Shown here in pieces: positions 35,402 through 43,535 of a stretch of DNA of 64,000 bases; within the stretch, counting starts at the first letter, position 1; every line of letters begins with the position of its first letter. The DNA is from Variovorax paradoxus (GTDB lineage: Bacteria; Pseudomonadota; Gammaproteobacteria; Burkholderiales; Burkholderiaceae_C). Made by a program: the position numbers and the translations under genes. Below the pieces are notes generated by a model. The model was not told where the DNA came from. It worked only from the letters and a program-made list of their open reading frames with translations, and ran no database searches. Location of the stretch: NCBI RefSeq assembly GCF_018614955.1, contig NZ_JAGGNV010000036.1:62001-126000 (forward strand), read 5' to 3'.

Positions 35402-35884
35402 TCAGGCCATCGTTTCCTGGTGCTGCATCAGCTCCTCCTTGCGCGCGGCCAGCTGCTCCTTCAGCGCGACCAGGTCCATCTTGGACTTGCGCGCCTTGTC
35501 GAACATCTGTTCGCGCTCTTCCTTCACATGGTGATCGATGTATTCGCCGAGCACGATCACCTTGGCATCGAACAGCGCCTCCTCGGGGCCCATGGATTCG
35601 ATCTGCGCGATCAGTTCCTTGGCGGTCGAATGCTCCACGGTGGCTTCGTCAAGCAGCGGATCGTCGTGGATGGCGGCGCGTGCCGCCGGGTAGAAGATCT
35701 CTTCCTCGATCTGCGCATGCACGCTCAGCTCGCGGCAGATCTGGTCGGCCAGGGCTTCGCGCTGATCGGCGGGCGCCTTGGCCTCGGCCAGCGTGCTGAA
35801 TTCCTGGAACAGTTTTTTCACGGCGATGTGGTCGGCGTCCAGAAGGTCGACGGCGTCGTTCTTCTTGGGAGGTGCTTTGCTCAT
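35402..35884 (-). CDS. Hemerythrin domain protein
   Basis: 160-residue four-helix bundle with HHE-type di-iron ligands: His in DADHIAVKKLF, HxxxE in HAQIEEEIFYPA, His in VEHSTAKEL and the paired His with Glu in EYIDHHVKEEREQMF. The ATG at 35884 starts MSKAPPKKND; the longer frame upstream lacks similarity. Such proteins act in oxygen or nitrosative stress sensing or iron handling. The charged C-terminus (KSKMDLVALKEQLAARKEEL) is a predicted coiled coil. Confidence 0.88.
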   Translation of the reverse strand: MSKAPPKKNDAVDLLDADHIAVKKLFQEFSTLAEAKAPADQREALADQICRELSVHAQIEEEIFYPAARAAIHDDPLLDEATVEHSTAKELIAQIESMGPEEALFDAKVIVLGEYIDHHVKEEREQMFDKARKSKMDLVALKEQLAARKEELMQHQETMA

Positions 35885-36047
35885 GATGCTGATTCCTTTG
35901 GTGGGATGTCGTGGGTGGATTTCGTGGGCGGCGCAGCCGCATGCCTGCGCCAGGGGCCACACTAGAAATCGCACCGTGCCGACCCTGTGAGGGTCTGCAT
36001 GACATGCGCGTAGGACGAACGCGATCCCCGCGCGACAGCGCCGGCAG

Positions 36048-36650
36048 CTACTTGGCGCCGCCCGTGTACTTGGTCACGCTCTCGGCCGTGACGTGGTAGC
36101 CGCTCACGCCCATCATCGAATCGTTGCGCAGGGTCTGCAGCTTGCCGGTGACCCACACCGTGTCCATGGCGCGGAACTTCGCGCCTTGGCGCGGGCGCAC
36201 GTGCAGGATCTGGTTGGCCGGCGGCGGCGGCGTATGGATGCAGGCGCCGAAGTAGGGCACCAGCAGGAACTCGGTGACCTCGCCCTTGCTCTCCTCGAGC
36301 GGCACGATGAAGCCCGGGATCTTCACCTCGACGCCGTTCATCTCCGGATTGGTCGGCGCATTGTTCGAAACCTCCTGCATCTTCATGAGCAGGTCATTGG
36401 CGCGCGGATCGCCGTCCTGCAGCTTGCTCAGGTCCATGCCCTTGAATTCCTTCATCGGGTCCCAGTCCTTGGGCACCAGCTCTTCCCACGAGATGAGCCG
36501 GGGCTGGCCCGCCGCGGGCTTGGCGGCAGCGGCCTTGCCGCCGATCGGGTTGGTCGGCGAGGTTGCCTGGGGCGCGGGGTCGGCGGCGAAGGCCATGGTC
36601 GTCGCGGCGCCAAGGGCCAACAACAGGGGACACAGCATCGTCTTCTTCAT
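36048..36650 (-). CDS. DUF3299 domain protein, exported
   Basis: 200-residue protein with a signal peptide (cleavage near TMAFA, about residue 22) and an Ala/Pro-rich linker. The DUF3299 domain starts at LISWEELVPKDWDPM and contains VEVKIPGFIVPLE and VPYFGACIHTPPPPANQI, a conserved Cys-His segment that could bind metal. It is the last gene of the ZrgA-like/ABC/permease set, 2 bases after the permease. The PA4063-PA4066 operon of Pseudomonas aeruginosa has the same content and responds to zinc; a zinc-related role is inferred from that. Confidence 0.85.
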   Translation of the reverse strand: MKKTMLCPLLLALGAATTMAFAADPAPQATSPTNPIGGKAAAAKPAAGQPRLISWEELVPKDWDPMKEFKGMDLSKLQDGDPRANDLLMKMQEVSNNAPTNPEMNGVEVKIPGFIVPLEESKGEVTEFLLVPYFGACIHTPPPPANQILHVRPRQGAKFRAMDTVWVTGKLQTLRNDSMMGVSGYHVTAESVTKYTGGAK

Positions 36651-36652
36651 CT

Positions 36653-37915
36653 TCAGATCCTTGGTGAGAGGCCATCCGCCAGCGACAGTCGATAGGCCCT
36701 TACGCCGGGCAGCAGGCTGGCCAGCCAGCCGGCCGCGAGCAGGCTGGCAAGCAGTATCCATTCGTTCAGTGTAGGTTCGCTGAGCCGGAGCGCCAGGCCG
36801 AACTGGGCCTGCAGCCATGGCGACAGCAGGGCGATGCCGAGCACCGCGAAGACCACGCCGATCGCCACGCCCAGCAGCGTGACCAGCGCGCCTTCGAGCG
36901 CCAGCAGCGCCAGCACGTGGCGCAGGCTGGCGCCCACCGCGCGCAGCACGGCGAGCTCGCGGCGGCGCTCGTTGAGGCTGGCCATCACCACCGACACCAG
37001 GCCGGCGAGGCTGACCAGCGCGACCAGCGCCGACATCAGCAGGAGCGCGTTCTCGCCGATGCCGACCACGCTCCAGAGCTCGTCCAGCGCCACGCCCGGC
37101 AGGATGGCCATCAGCGCTTCGGCCGGATAGTTCGAGACCCAGCGCTGCACGCCGAACACCGCTGCGCGGTTCTTCAGGCCGACCAGCACTGCGGTCACGT
37201 TCTTGGGCGTGAGGTCGAACTTGCGCACCTGCGCGGCCGGAATCCGAACGCCCGGCATCGGCGCGCCGCCGGCCCATTCGAGATGGATGGCTTCCATTGC
37301 CGGCAGGCCGATGTGCACCGTGCGGTCGACGGGCGTGCCGGTGCGCGCGAGGACGCCCACCACCGTGAAGGGCTTGTCCGCGTGCTCGGCCACGTTGAGC
37401 TCGCCGCTGCCGTGCGCGAGCGTGATCTTCTGGCCTACGTGGTAGCCCAGCCGGTCGGCCACCTCGGCGCCGACCACCGCATCGAAGAGCTCGGCGAAGG
37501 GCCTGCCTTCGCGCATCTGCAGCGACTGGCGCTCGCCGTACCGGAAGTGCCGGAAATACTCGGGCGTGGTCGCGAGCACCGCAAAGCCGCGATGCGAATC
37601 GCCGAGCGAGAGCGGCAGGACCCAGTCCACGCCCGGGTGCTCGGCCAGCGCCTGCACGCTCTTCCACTGCATGTTGTTGGTGGCGGCGCCGATGCGGAAC
37701 ACCGAGTAGAGCAGGAGCTGCGAAGAGCCCGTGCGCGCGCCCACGATCAGGTCAGTGCCCGAGACGGAGGACGAGAAGTTCTCGCGCAGCTCGGTGCGGA
37801 TGCGCTCGACGCCGAGCAGCAGGAAGGTCGACAGCGCGATCGACAGCACCGTGAGCGCGAGCGTGAAGCGGCGGTTCCAGGCGCTCTTCCAGGCGATGCC
37901 GAACAAGGCCTTCAT
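36653..37915 (-). CDS. ABC transporter permease, FtsX/MacB type
   Basis: 420-residue protein with one N-terminal transmembrane helix, a large periplasmic MacB-like domain (about 45-260), and three C-terminal helices forming the FtsX domain (about 275-410, including ERRRELAVLRAVGAS). This is the type VII fold, used for mechanotransmission or lipoprotein handling rather than simple import. Its ATG overlaps the stop of the ATPase gene (ATGA). Part of the ZrgA-like set. Confidence 0.9.
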   Translation of the reverse strand: MKALFGIAWKSAWNRRFTLALTVLSIALSTFLLLGVERIRTELRENFSSSVSGTDLIVGARTGSSQLLLYSVFRIGAATNNMQWKSVQALAEHPGVDWVLPLSLGDSHRGFAVLATTPEYFRHFRYGERQSLQMREGRPFAELFDAVVGAEVADRLGYHVGQKITLAHGSGELNVAEHADKPFTVVGVLARTGTPVDRTVHIGLPAMEAIHLEWAGGAPMPGVRIPAAQVRKFDLTPKNVTAVLVGLKNRAAVFGVQRWVSNYPAEALMAILPGVALDELWSVVGIGENALLLMSALVALVSLAGLVSVVMASLNERRRELAVLRAVGASLRHVLALLALEGALVTLLGVAIGVVFAVLGIALLSPWLQAQFGLALRLSEPTLNEWILLASLLAAGWLASLLPGVRAYRLSLADGLSPRI

Positions 37916-38619
37916 GCAGCGGCTCCCGCGGCCGCGACGCGATTGATCTCGGGCAGGAGGATGTGGCGGCCGAAGCGCGCCGCGATGCGCTGGTCATGGC
38001 TCACGAACACCAACGCGCTGCGGCTGGCCTGACAGGCCGCGACCAGCACGTCGAGAAAAGCCTCGCGCCGGTCTTCGTCGAGCGCCGAGGTCGGCTCGTC
38101 GGCGATCACGACTTCAGGCTGGCCGATCAGCGCGCGCGCCGCCGCCACGCGCTGCTGCTGGCCCACCGAAAGCAGCATGGCCTGGCGCTGCCACAGGCTG
38201 GCGTCCAGGCCCATCCGTTCCAGCAGCTGCTGCGCCTGCACCCGCGCCGAACCTGCGCGCGAGGCCTGCGCCATGCGGCGGGCCGAGAAGCGGCAGGGCA
38301 GGAGCACGTTGTCGAGCACGCTGAGGTAGGGCAGCAGGTTGAACTGCTGGAAGATGTAGCCCACATGCGCGACCCGGTTGCGGTCGCGCGCGCTGCCCGA
38401 CAGCGCCGCCCAGTCGTGGCCCAGCAGCGTGACGCGGCCCGCGTCGGCCACCAGCACGCCGGCCAGCAGCGACAGCAGCGTGCTCTTGCCGCAGCCACTG
38501 GGACCGTGCAAAAACACGGCCTCGCCGGCCGCGATCTCGAGCCGCTCGATGTCGATGCAGGGCGCGTCGGCGCCGGGCCAGGCGAAGCGCAGCGACTCGA
38601 CGCTGAGAACCGGAGTCAC
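37912..38619 (-). CDS. ABC transporter ATP-binding protein
   Basis: 235-residue ATPase partner of the FtsX-type permease. Walker A GPSGCGKST is at 39-47, followed by a Q-loop (FQQFNLLPYLSV), signature LSVGQQQRVA, Walker B VVIADEPTSALD and the switch His in FVSHDQ. The start is a GTG whose GTGA overlaps the stop of the upstream ZrgA-like gene; no better ATG exists. LolD/MacB subfamily by motif. Confidence 0.9.
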   Translation of the reverse strand: MTPVLSVESLRFAWPGADAPCIDIERLEIAAGEAVFLHGPSGCGKSTLLSLLAGVLVADAGRVTLLGHDWAALSGSARDRNRVAHVGYIFQQFNLLPYLSVLDNVLLPCRFSARRMAQASRAGSARVQAQQLLERMGLDASLWQRQAMLLSVGQQQRVAAARALIGQPEVVIADEPTSALDEDRREAFLDVLVAACQASRSALVFVSHDQRIAARFGRHILLPEINRVAAAGAAA

Positions 38620-39170
38620 TTGCCCCAGGCCAGCCGCGCATTCGGCCGTTTCAGCGTGCGCTTGAACTGGCCCTCGCGCGTGACGATCTGGGCATCGATC
38701 TGGCGCATGCCCTTGAAGGCGGTGAACAGGCCGATGTCGATGAACTTCGCCGCTGCCGCATTGGTGCAGTTGAAGGCGAAGCTGCCGTCCAGGTCGGCAT
38801 GGCCTTCGGCGGCGGGGGCGCCGGCCTCGGCCTTGCCCAGGCCCAGCGCCGTCGATTGCAGGGCGATCGGGCCGAGCTTGCAGTTGGCTGCCGGATCGAT
38901 CTTGAACAGCTGGTCGGCAGCGCGCAGTTGGGCCACGACAGCCTCCGCGGCCTTCTTCTCGGCATCGGTCTTCGGCGCATGCTCGAAGCCGACGAAATTC
39001 TCGAGCGGCGACTCCATCGCGATCACGATCGCCGGCCCGTCGACCGCGATGTCGAGCTTGATCTGGCCGTGCACATGCGCGCGTTGCTGTGCCTGCGCTA
39101 TGGCGGCCCAGGGCGCCGCCGCGAGCAGGGACGCCAGGGCGAGGCCGGAAAAAGCGCGTCGGAAATTCAT
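38616..39170 (-). CDS. DUF2796 / ZrgA-like exported protein
   Basis: 184-residue exported protein, signal peptide to about residue 27. The mature N-terminus is QRAHVHGQIKLDIAVDG, the typical ZrgA/DUF2796 opening, and the rest keeps the ESPLENFVGFEHAP segment. Relatives in Vibrio cholerae (ZrgA) and Pseudomonas bind zinc with a central His/Asp-rich stretch; that stretch is largely absent here, leaving an Ala/Glu-rich helix. The start codon overlaps the sulfurtransferase stop (ATGA), so the set is translationally linked. Zinc uptake is inferred from family, not shown. Confidence 0.78.
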   Translation of the reverse strand: MNFRRAFSGLALASLLAAAPWAAIAQAQQRAHVHGQIKLDIAVDGPAIVIAMESPLENFVGFEHAPKTDAEKKAAEAVVAQLRAADQLFKIDPAANCKLGPIALQSTALGLGKAEAGAPAAEGHADLDGSFAFNCTNAAAAKFIDIGLFTAFKGMRQIDAQIVTREGQFKRTLKRPNARLAWGK

Positions 39171-40078
39171 GCTTTCGCACCTTGCCGGGTCGGCAGCCCC
39201 GGCGTGTTGCTCCACTCGCTCCAGCTGCCGGCATAGAGCGCGGTCGACCCCAGCCCGGCGATCTGCATCGCGAGCAGGTTGGGCACGGCGCTCACGCCGC
39301 TGCCGCAGTGATGGACGACCGTTGCGGGATCCCGCCCCGCCAGCAGCGCTTCGAACTCGGCGCGCAACTGGGCGGCCGGCTTGAACTTGCCGTCGGGGCC
39401 GAGGTTTTCGGTGAAGGGCCGGTTCAGGGCCCCGGGGATGTGACCCGCGATCGGGTCCAGAGGTTCCACCTCGCCGCGATAACGTGCCGCGGCGCGCGCA
39501 TCGATCAGCGTCTGGCCGGCCTGCTCGAGCCGCGAGGCGACGGTCTTCGTATCGGTGAGCGCAAGCAAGGGCGTGCCGGCGACGAAGTTCGACTGGAAGC
39601 GCGCGGGCTCTTCGCGGCCGGTCACGGAACCGCCCGCCGCCTGCCAGGCCTGCAGTCCGCCGTCGAGCACGGCCACGGCCTCGTGCCCCATCCACTGGAG
39701 CATCCACCAGAGCCGGCCGCAGTAGTTGGCGCCGTTGCGGTCGTAGACCACGGCCTGCATGTCGTTGCCGAAGCCGACGCTGGACAGCCAGGCCGCGAAC
39801 TTCTCGCGGCTGGGCAGCGGGTGGCGCCCGCCCGAGGCCGGCGGGCCCTCGTCCGTCGCCACCACCACGACCTCGCCGCGCGCACCGGGCAGGCCGTGCT
39901 TCGCGCTCAGGTCGGTGTCGAGGTTGGCGTAGACCGCGCCCGGAACGTGGACCGCGCGGTACTGCTCGCCGCCGGCTTCGGGCTTCATCAGGTCGAAGCT
40001 GCAGTCGAACACCATCAGCGGGGCGCCGCTTTCCTGCAGCGCCATGAGCTGGTCGACGGAAATCAGGGTCGTGTACAT
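39167..40078 (-). CDS. sseA: 3-mercaptopyruvate/thiosulfate sulfurtransferase
   Basis: Two-domain rhodanese, 303 residues. The catalytic Cys258 lies in HHCGSGVSA; the CGSGV(S/T)A loop is the mercaptopyruvate type. Domain linker motifs include DRNGANYCGRLWWML and VLDGGLQAWQAAGG. It transfers sulfur from 3-mercaptopyruvate to thiols or cyanide. It is 10 bases after the EamA transporter and overlaps the start of the ZrgA-like gene. A thiol- or metal-related link within the operon is possible but untested. Confidence 0.92.
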   Translation of the reverse strand: MYTTLISVDQLMALQESGAPLMVFDCSFDLMKPEAGGEQYRAVHVPGAVYANLDTDLSAKHGLPGARGEVVVVATDEGPPASGGRHPLPSREKFAAWLSSVGFGNDMQAVVYDRNGANYCGRLWWMLQWMGHEAVAVLDGGLQAWQAAGGSVTGREEPARFQSNFVAGTPLLALTDTKTVASRLEQAGQTLIDARAAARYRGEVEPLDPIAGHIPGALNRPFTENLGPDGKFKPAAQLRAEFEALLAGRDPATVVHHCGSGVSAVPNLLAMQIAGLGSTALYAGSWSEWSNTPGLPTRQGAKA

Positions 40079-40088
40079 GTGAGCTCCT

Positions 40089-41021
40089 TCAATGCTCTTC
40101 CGCAGGCGCCTTGGGCAGCGAGCGCTGGCGCAACACGGTGGCGGCGATGCCGCTCACGACAATCAATGCCATGCCGGCCCAGCCGGCCGCGTCGATGCGG
40201 TCGCCGAACAGCAGCACGCTGTAGATCGCCGCGAAGACGATGCCCGAATACTGCAGGTTCGCGACCACGAGCGTACCGCTTTCGGTCTTGGCGCTCGAGT
40301 AGGCGTATGTCATGCACAGCTGTCCCAGCGCCGCCAGCACGCCCACCGGCAGCAGCCACAGCGCATGGCGCCAGGTCCACTGGTCCCAAGGTGTGAAGCC
40401 ACCCAGCAGTGCGGCCACGCCACCCGCCACGGCGGAGCCGAGCGCGAAGTAGAACACCGTGCGCGCCTCGGGTTCGCCGGCCCGCGAGAGCGCCACCACC
40501 TGCATGTAGGCGAAGGCGGCGGTCAGCCCGGACAGGAGTCCCATGAGCCCGGCGAAACCCTGGTTGTCGCCCACCGTGGGCTTGAGCATCAGCACCACGC
40601 CGCCGAAGCCCGCGAGCACGGTGAGCACCAGCGGGCCCTGCAGCGGCGGCCGTGGTATGCGTCCGTCGCGGCCCGGCACCGGCACCCAGGCGAGCAGGGC
40701 GCCGCCGACCAGGAAGGCGGCGATCCAGACGCTGCTCATGTAGTTGAGCGTCATCGCGGTGGCGAGCGGCATGTGCGCGATCGCGTAGAACCAGGCGCCC
40801 AGCGAGAACACGCCGACCAGGCTGCGCCAGGCGTGCATGCCGGGGTAGCGCGTGGCGAGGGTGACGCCGCGGCTGCGTGCCAGCACCCAGAGGAAGACGA
40901 TGCCGATCAATCCGCGGTAGAGCACCAGCTCGGCGCTCGTGAACCAGGCCGAGGCGATCTTCACGCACACGCCCATGGTGGCGAAGATCAGTGCGCCCAG
41001 CACCATCCACAACGCTTGCAC
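40089..41021 (-). CDS. DMT superfamily transporter, EamA domains
   Basis: 310-residue membrane protein with ten predicted helices in two EamA repeats (about 1-130 and 160-300). The first repeat shows LVLYRGLIGIVFLWVL and TAMTLNYMSSVWIAA. The start is GTG, directly after the Rieske gene's stop codon; the ATG five codons in is an alternative without a clear Shine-Dalgarno. Metabolite export is typical, but the substrate cannot be predicted. Confidence 0.88.
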   Translation of the reverse strand: MQALWMVLGALIFATMGVCVKIASAWFTSAELVLYRGLIGIVFLWVLARSRGVTLATRYPGMHAWRSLVGVFSLGAWFYAIAHMPLATAMTLNYMSSVWIAAFLVGGALLAWVPVPGRDGRIPRPPLQGPLVLTVLAGFGGVVLMLKPTVGDNQGFAGLMGLLSGLTAAFAYMQVVALSRAGEPEARTVFYFALGSAVAGGVAALLGGFTPWDQWTWRHALWLLPVGVLAALGQLCMTYAYSSAKTESGTLVVANLQYSGIVFAAIYSVLLFGDRIDAAGWAGMALIVVSGIAATVLRQRSLPKAPAEEH

Positions 41022-42158
41022 TTAGTTCTTCATCTCGTGGCGGTACCACTCATGGAACTGCAGCATGCCGTCTTCCATCGGGCTCTGGTAGGGGCCGCTC
41101 TCGTCGTCGCCGCGCAGCATCAGCGCGCGGCGGCCGGCGTCCATGCGTTCGGCGATCTCGTCGTCTTCCACGCAGGTTTCCATGTAGGCGGCCTGCTGCG
41201 CCTCGACGAACTCGCGCTCGAAGGCGACGATCTCCTCGGGATAGAAGAACTCGACCATGTTGAGCGTCTTCTGCGGGCCCACCGGATGAAGGGTCGAGAC
41301 CGTGAGCACATGGGGGTACCACTCGATCATCACGTGCGGGTAGTAGGTGAGCCAGATCGCGCCGTACTTGGGCGGCTTGCCCTCGCGGTACTTGAGCAGC
41401 TGTTCCTGCCACTTCTGGTAGATCGGGCTGCCGGCGCGGCCGAGCCGGTTGGCGACGCCGACCGTCTGCACCGAGTAGTAGCGGTTGAATTCCCAGCGCA
41501 GGTCGTCGCAGGTGACGAAGCTGCCGAGGCCCGGATGGAAGGGCCCGACATGGTAGTCCTCGAGGTAGACCTCGATGAAGGTCTTCCAGTTGTAGTTGCA
41601 CTCGTGCAGCTCGACGCGGTCGAGCGCATAGCCCTCGAAGTCGAGGTCGGCGCGCGGGCCGAGGCTTGCGAGTTCGGCCGCGATATCGCGCTTCCTGGCC
41701 GTGGCGTTCTTCTCGAACAGGAGCCCGTTCCACTCGGTCAGCGGGTAGTTGTGCAGGTTGAGGCAGGGGTCCTTCTCGAAATGCGGCGCGCCGATCAGTT
41801 GGCCGGTGGTGCGGGGGTCGGCCGCCGCATAGGTCCAGCGGTGCAGCGGACAGACGATGTTGCCGCCGGTCTGGGCATCGAGTTCGCCGCGGCCCTGCAG
41901 GATCAGCGCCTGCCGGTGGCGGCACACGTTGGAAACCAGCTCCACCCCCTTGGGCGTATGCACCAGCGCGCGGCCCTGCTGCTCCTGCGGCAGGGTGTGG
42001 TAGTTGCGCAGTTCGGGCACGGCGAGCCGGTGGCCGACGTAGCGCGGGCCGGCGGCAAAAAGCGTTTGCAGCTCGCGGGCATAGAGCGCCTCGTCGAAGT
42101 ACGCGGAAACCGGGAGTTGGCTCGAAGCCTGCTGCAGTTGAAGACTTAAATCAGACAT
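41022..42158 (-). CDS. Rieske-type aromatic ring-hydroxylating oxygenase, alpha subunit
   Basis: 378-residue oxygenase. The Rieske 2Fe-2S ligands are Cys79-x-His81 and Cys103-x2-His106. The mononuclear iron site is in FIEVYLEDYHVGPFHPGL (His203 and His208, with a downstream Asp/Glu expected). The ATG at 42158 gives MSDLSLQLQQ. No beta subunit, ferredoxin or reductase gene is adjacent, so it is probably a homomultimer of the choline-monooxygenase/SRPBCC type using shared electron donors. It is divergent from xseB-ispA-dxs and heads a seven-gene run. Substrate unknown. Confidence 0.88.
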   Translation of the reverse strand: MSDLSLQLQQASSQLPVSAYFDEALYARELQTLFAAGPRYVGHRLAVPELRNYHTLPQEQQGRALVHTPKGVELVSNVCRHRQALILQGRGELDAQTGGNIVCPLHRWTYAAADPRTTGQLIGAPHFEKDPCLNLHNYPLTEWNGLLFEKNATARKRDIAAELASLGPRADLDFEGYALDRVELHECNYNWKTFIEVYLEDYHVGPFHPGLGSFVTCDDLRWEFNRYYSVQTVGVANRLGRAGSPIYQKWQEQLLKYREGKPPKYGAIWLTYYPHVMIEWYPHVLTVSTLHPVGPQKTLNMVEFFYPEEIVAFEREFVEAQQAAYMETCVEDDEIAERMDAGRRALMLRGDDESGPYQSPMEDGMLQFHEWYRHEMKN

Positions 42159-42339
42159 GGGTGACCTGACCAAGCTCCCCACAGGGAGAGAAAGAGAACG
42201 GAAGGCTGCCGTCGAAGAGGGTGCGACGGCGGGTGAAAAATGCCGGCGGGTGCCGGCCTCTGAAAGACCTGCGATTGTACCCGTGGGCGTAGGTTCCCGC
42301 CCCCCGCCCTAAAATGCCCGGTTTCATCCCCATCACCGC

Positions 42340-42606
42340 ATGCCCAAGGTGCCTCCCATTTCTCCGCCGGCCCCGCCTGCCTCTCCCGACACCGGTGCGC
42401 TGCCCGCAAGCTACGAAGCCGGGCTCCAGGAACTCGAACAGTTGGTGACCGAGCTCGAATCGGGCCAGTTGCCGCTCGACCAGCTGCTCGGCAGCTACCA
42501 GCGCGGCGCGGTGCTGCTCGCGTTCTGCCGCGACAAGCTGCAGGCGGTCGAAGACCAGATCAAGGTGCTCGATGCGGGCGGCCTCAAGGTCTGGACCGGC
42601 GAATGA
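42340..42606 (+). CDS. xseB: Exodeoxyribonuclease VII small subunit
   Basis: 88-residue subunit of exonuclease VII. A Pro-rich N-terminus of about 20 residues precedes the core YEAGLQELEQLVTELESGQL and QLLGSYQRGAVLLAFCRDKL, the usual two-helix XseB domain. Its stop overlaps the ispA start in ATGA. The xseB-ispA-dxs order is common in proteobacteria. TAAAAT at 42310-42315 is a possible -10. Confidence 0.95.
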   Translation: MPKVPPISPPAPPASPDTGALPASYEAGLQELEQLVTELESGQLPLDQLLGSYQRGAVLLAFCRDKLQAVEDQIKVLDAGGLKVWTGE

Positions 42607-43520
42607 CGGTCGCCGATGCCTTGCGCTGGAACGCCCGACGCCTTGCCGCGTGGAGCGATCCGCAGCTCGCGCGCGTCGAGGCTGCGCTGTCGCAATGGGT
42701 CGGCGTCGATGCGCCGGTGCTGCTCGGCGATGCGATGCGCTATGCCGTGCTCGACGGCGGCAAGCGGCTGCGCCCCCTGCTGGTGTTCGCGGCCAGCGAG
42801 GCCGTGGGCGGCCAGGCCGAGGCCGCGCTGCGCGCTGCCTGTGCGGTCGAGCTGATCCACGCCTATTCGCTGGTGCATGACGACCTGCCGTGCATGGACA
42901 ACGACGTGCTGCGTCGTGGCAAGCCGACCGTGCACGTGAAGTTCGGCGAAGCCGATGCGCTCTTGGCCGGCGATGCCTTGCAGGCGCTGGCCTTCGAGCT
43001 GCTCACGCCCGATGGCGACAGCGTCGCACCCGCGGTGCAGGCGAAGTTGTGCCGCCTCTTGGCCCGCGCGGCCGGCAGCCAGGGCATGGCCGGCGGCCAA
43101 GCCATCGATCTCGCGAGCGTCGGCCTGGCACTCGACGAAGCACGGCTGCGCGAGATGCATCGGCTGAAGACCGGCGCCCTGCTGCAGGGCAGCGTCGAGA
43201 TGGGCGCGGCCTGCGGCGGCCCGGTCGCGGCCGAGGCGCTCGCGGCGCTGCGCGACTACGGCGCGACCATCGGCCTCGCCTTCCAGGTGGTGGACGACAT
43301 CCTCGACGTCGTCGCCGATTCGCAGACCCTGGGCAAGACGGCCGGCAAGGATGCCGCGAGCGACAAGCCCACCTATGTGTCCCTGCTCGGCCTCGACGGC
43401 GCGCGCGCACAGGCGCGCGAACTGCTGGCCCAGGCGCTGGCCGCGCTCGATCGCAGCACGCTGGCCGATACCGGCGCGCTGCGTGCGCTGGCCCACATGG
43501 TCGTGGACCGCGACCGATAA
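42603..43520 (+). CDS. ispA: Farnesyl/geranyl diphosphate synthase
   Basis: Prenyltransferase chaining IPP onto DMAPP/GPP to farnesyl diphosphate, 305 residues. The first Asp-rich motif is DDLPCMD (93-99) and the second is DDILD in AFQVVDDILDVVAD. GGKRLRPLL binds the diphosphate and KTGALLQGSVEMGA follows. Small residues before the first motif (HAYSLVH) suit a C15-length product. It overlaps xseB by 4 bases and precedes dxs by 15. Confidence 0.95.
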   Translation: MTVADALRWNARRLAAWSDPQLARVEAALSQWVGVDAPVLLGDAMRYAVLDGGKRLRPLLVFAASEAVGGQAEAALRAACAVELIHAYSLVHDDLPCMDNDVLRRGKPTVHVKFGEADALLAGDALQALAFELLTPDGDSVAPAVQAKLCRLLARAAGSQGMAGGQAIDLASVGLALDEARLREMHRLKTGALLQGSVEMGAACGGPVAAEALAALRDYGATIGLAFQVVDDILDVVADSQTLGKTAGKDAASDKPTYVSLLGLDGARAQARELLAQALAALDRSTLADTGALRALAHMVVDRDR

Positions 43521-43535
43521 CAAAAAAGTCTCCCC

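Noticed and set aside
35975..36047. GACCCT-GTG-AGGGTC hairpin as a terminator after DUF3299
   Set aside because: It has no T run on either strand and a 3-base loop; it may be an operator but nothing supports it.
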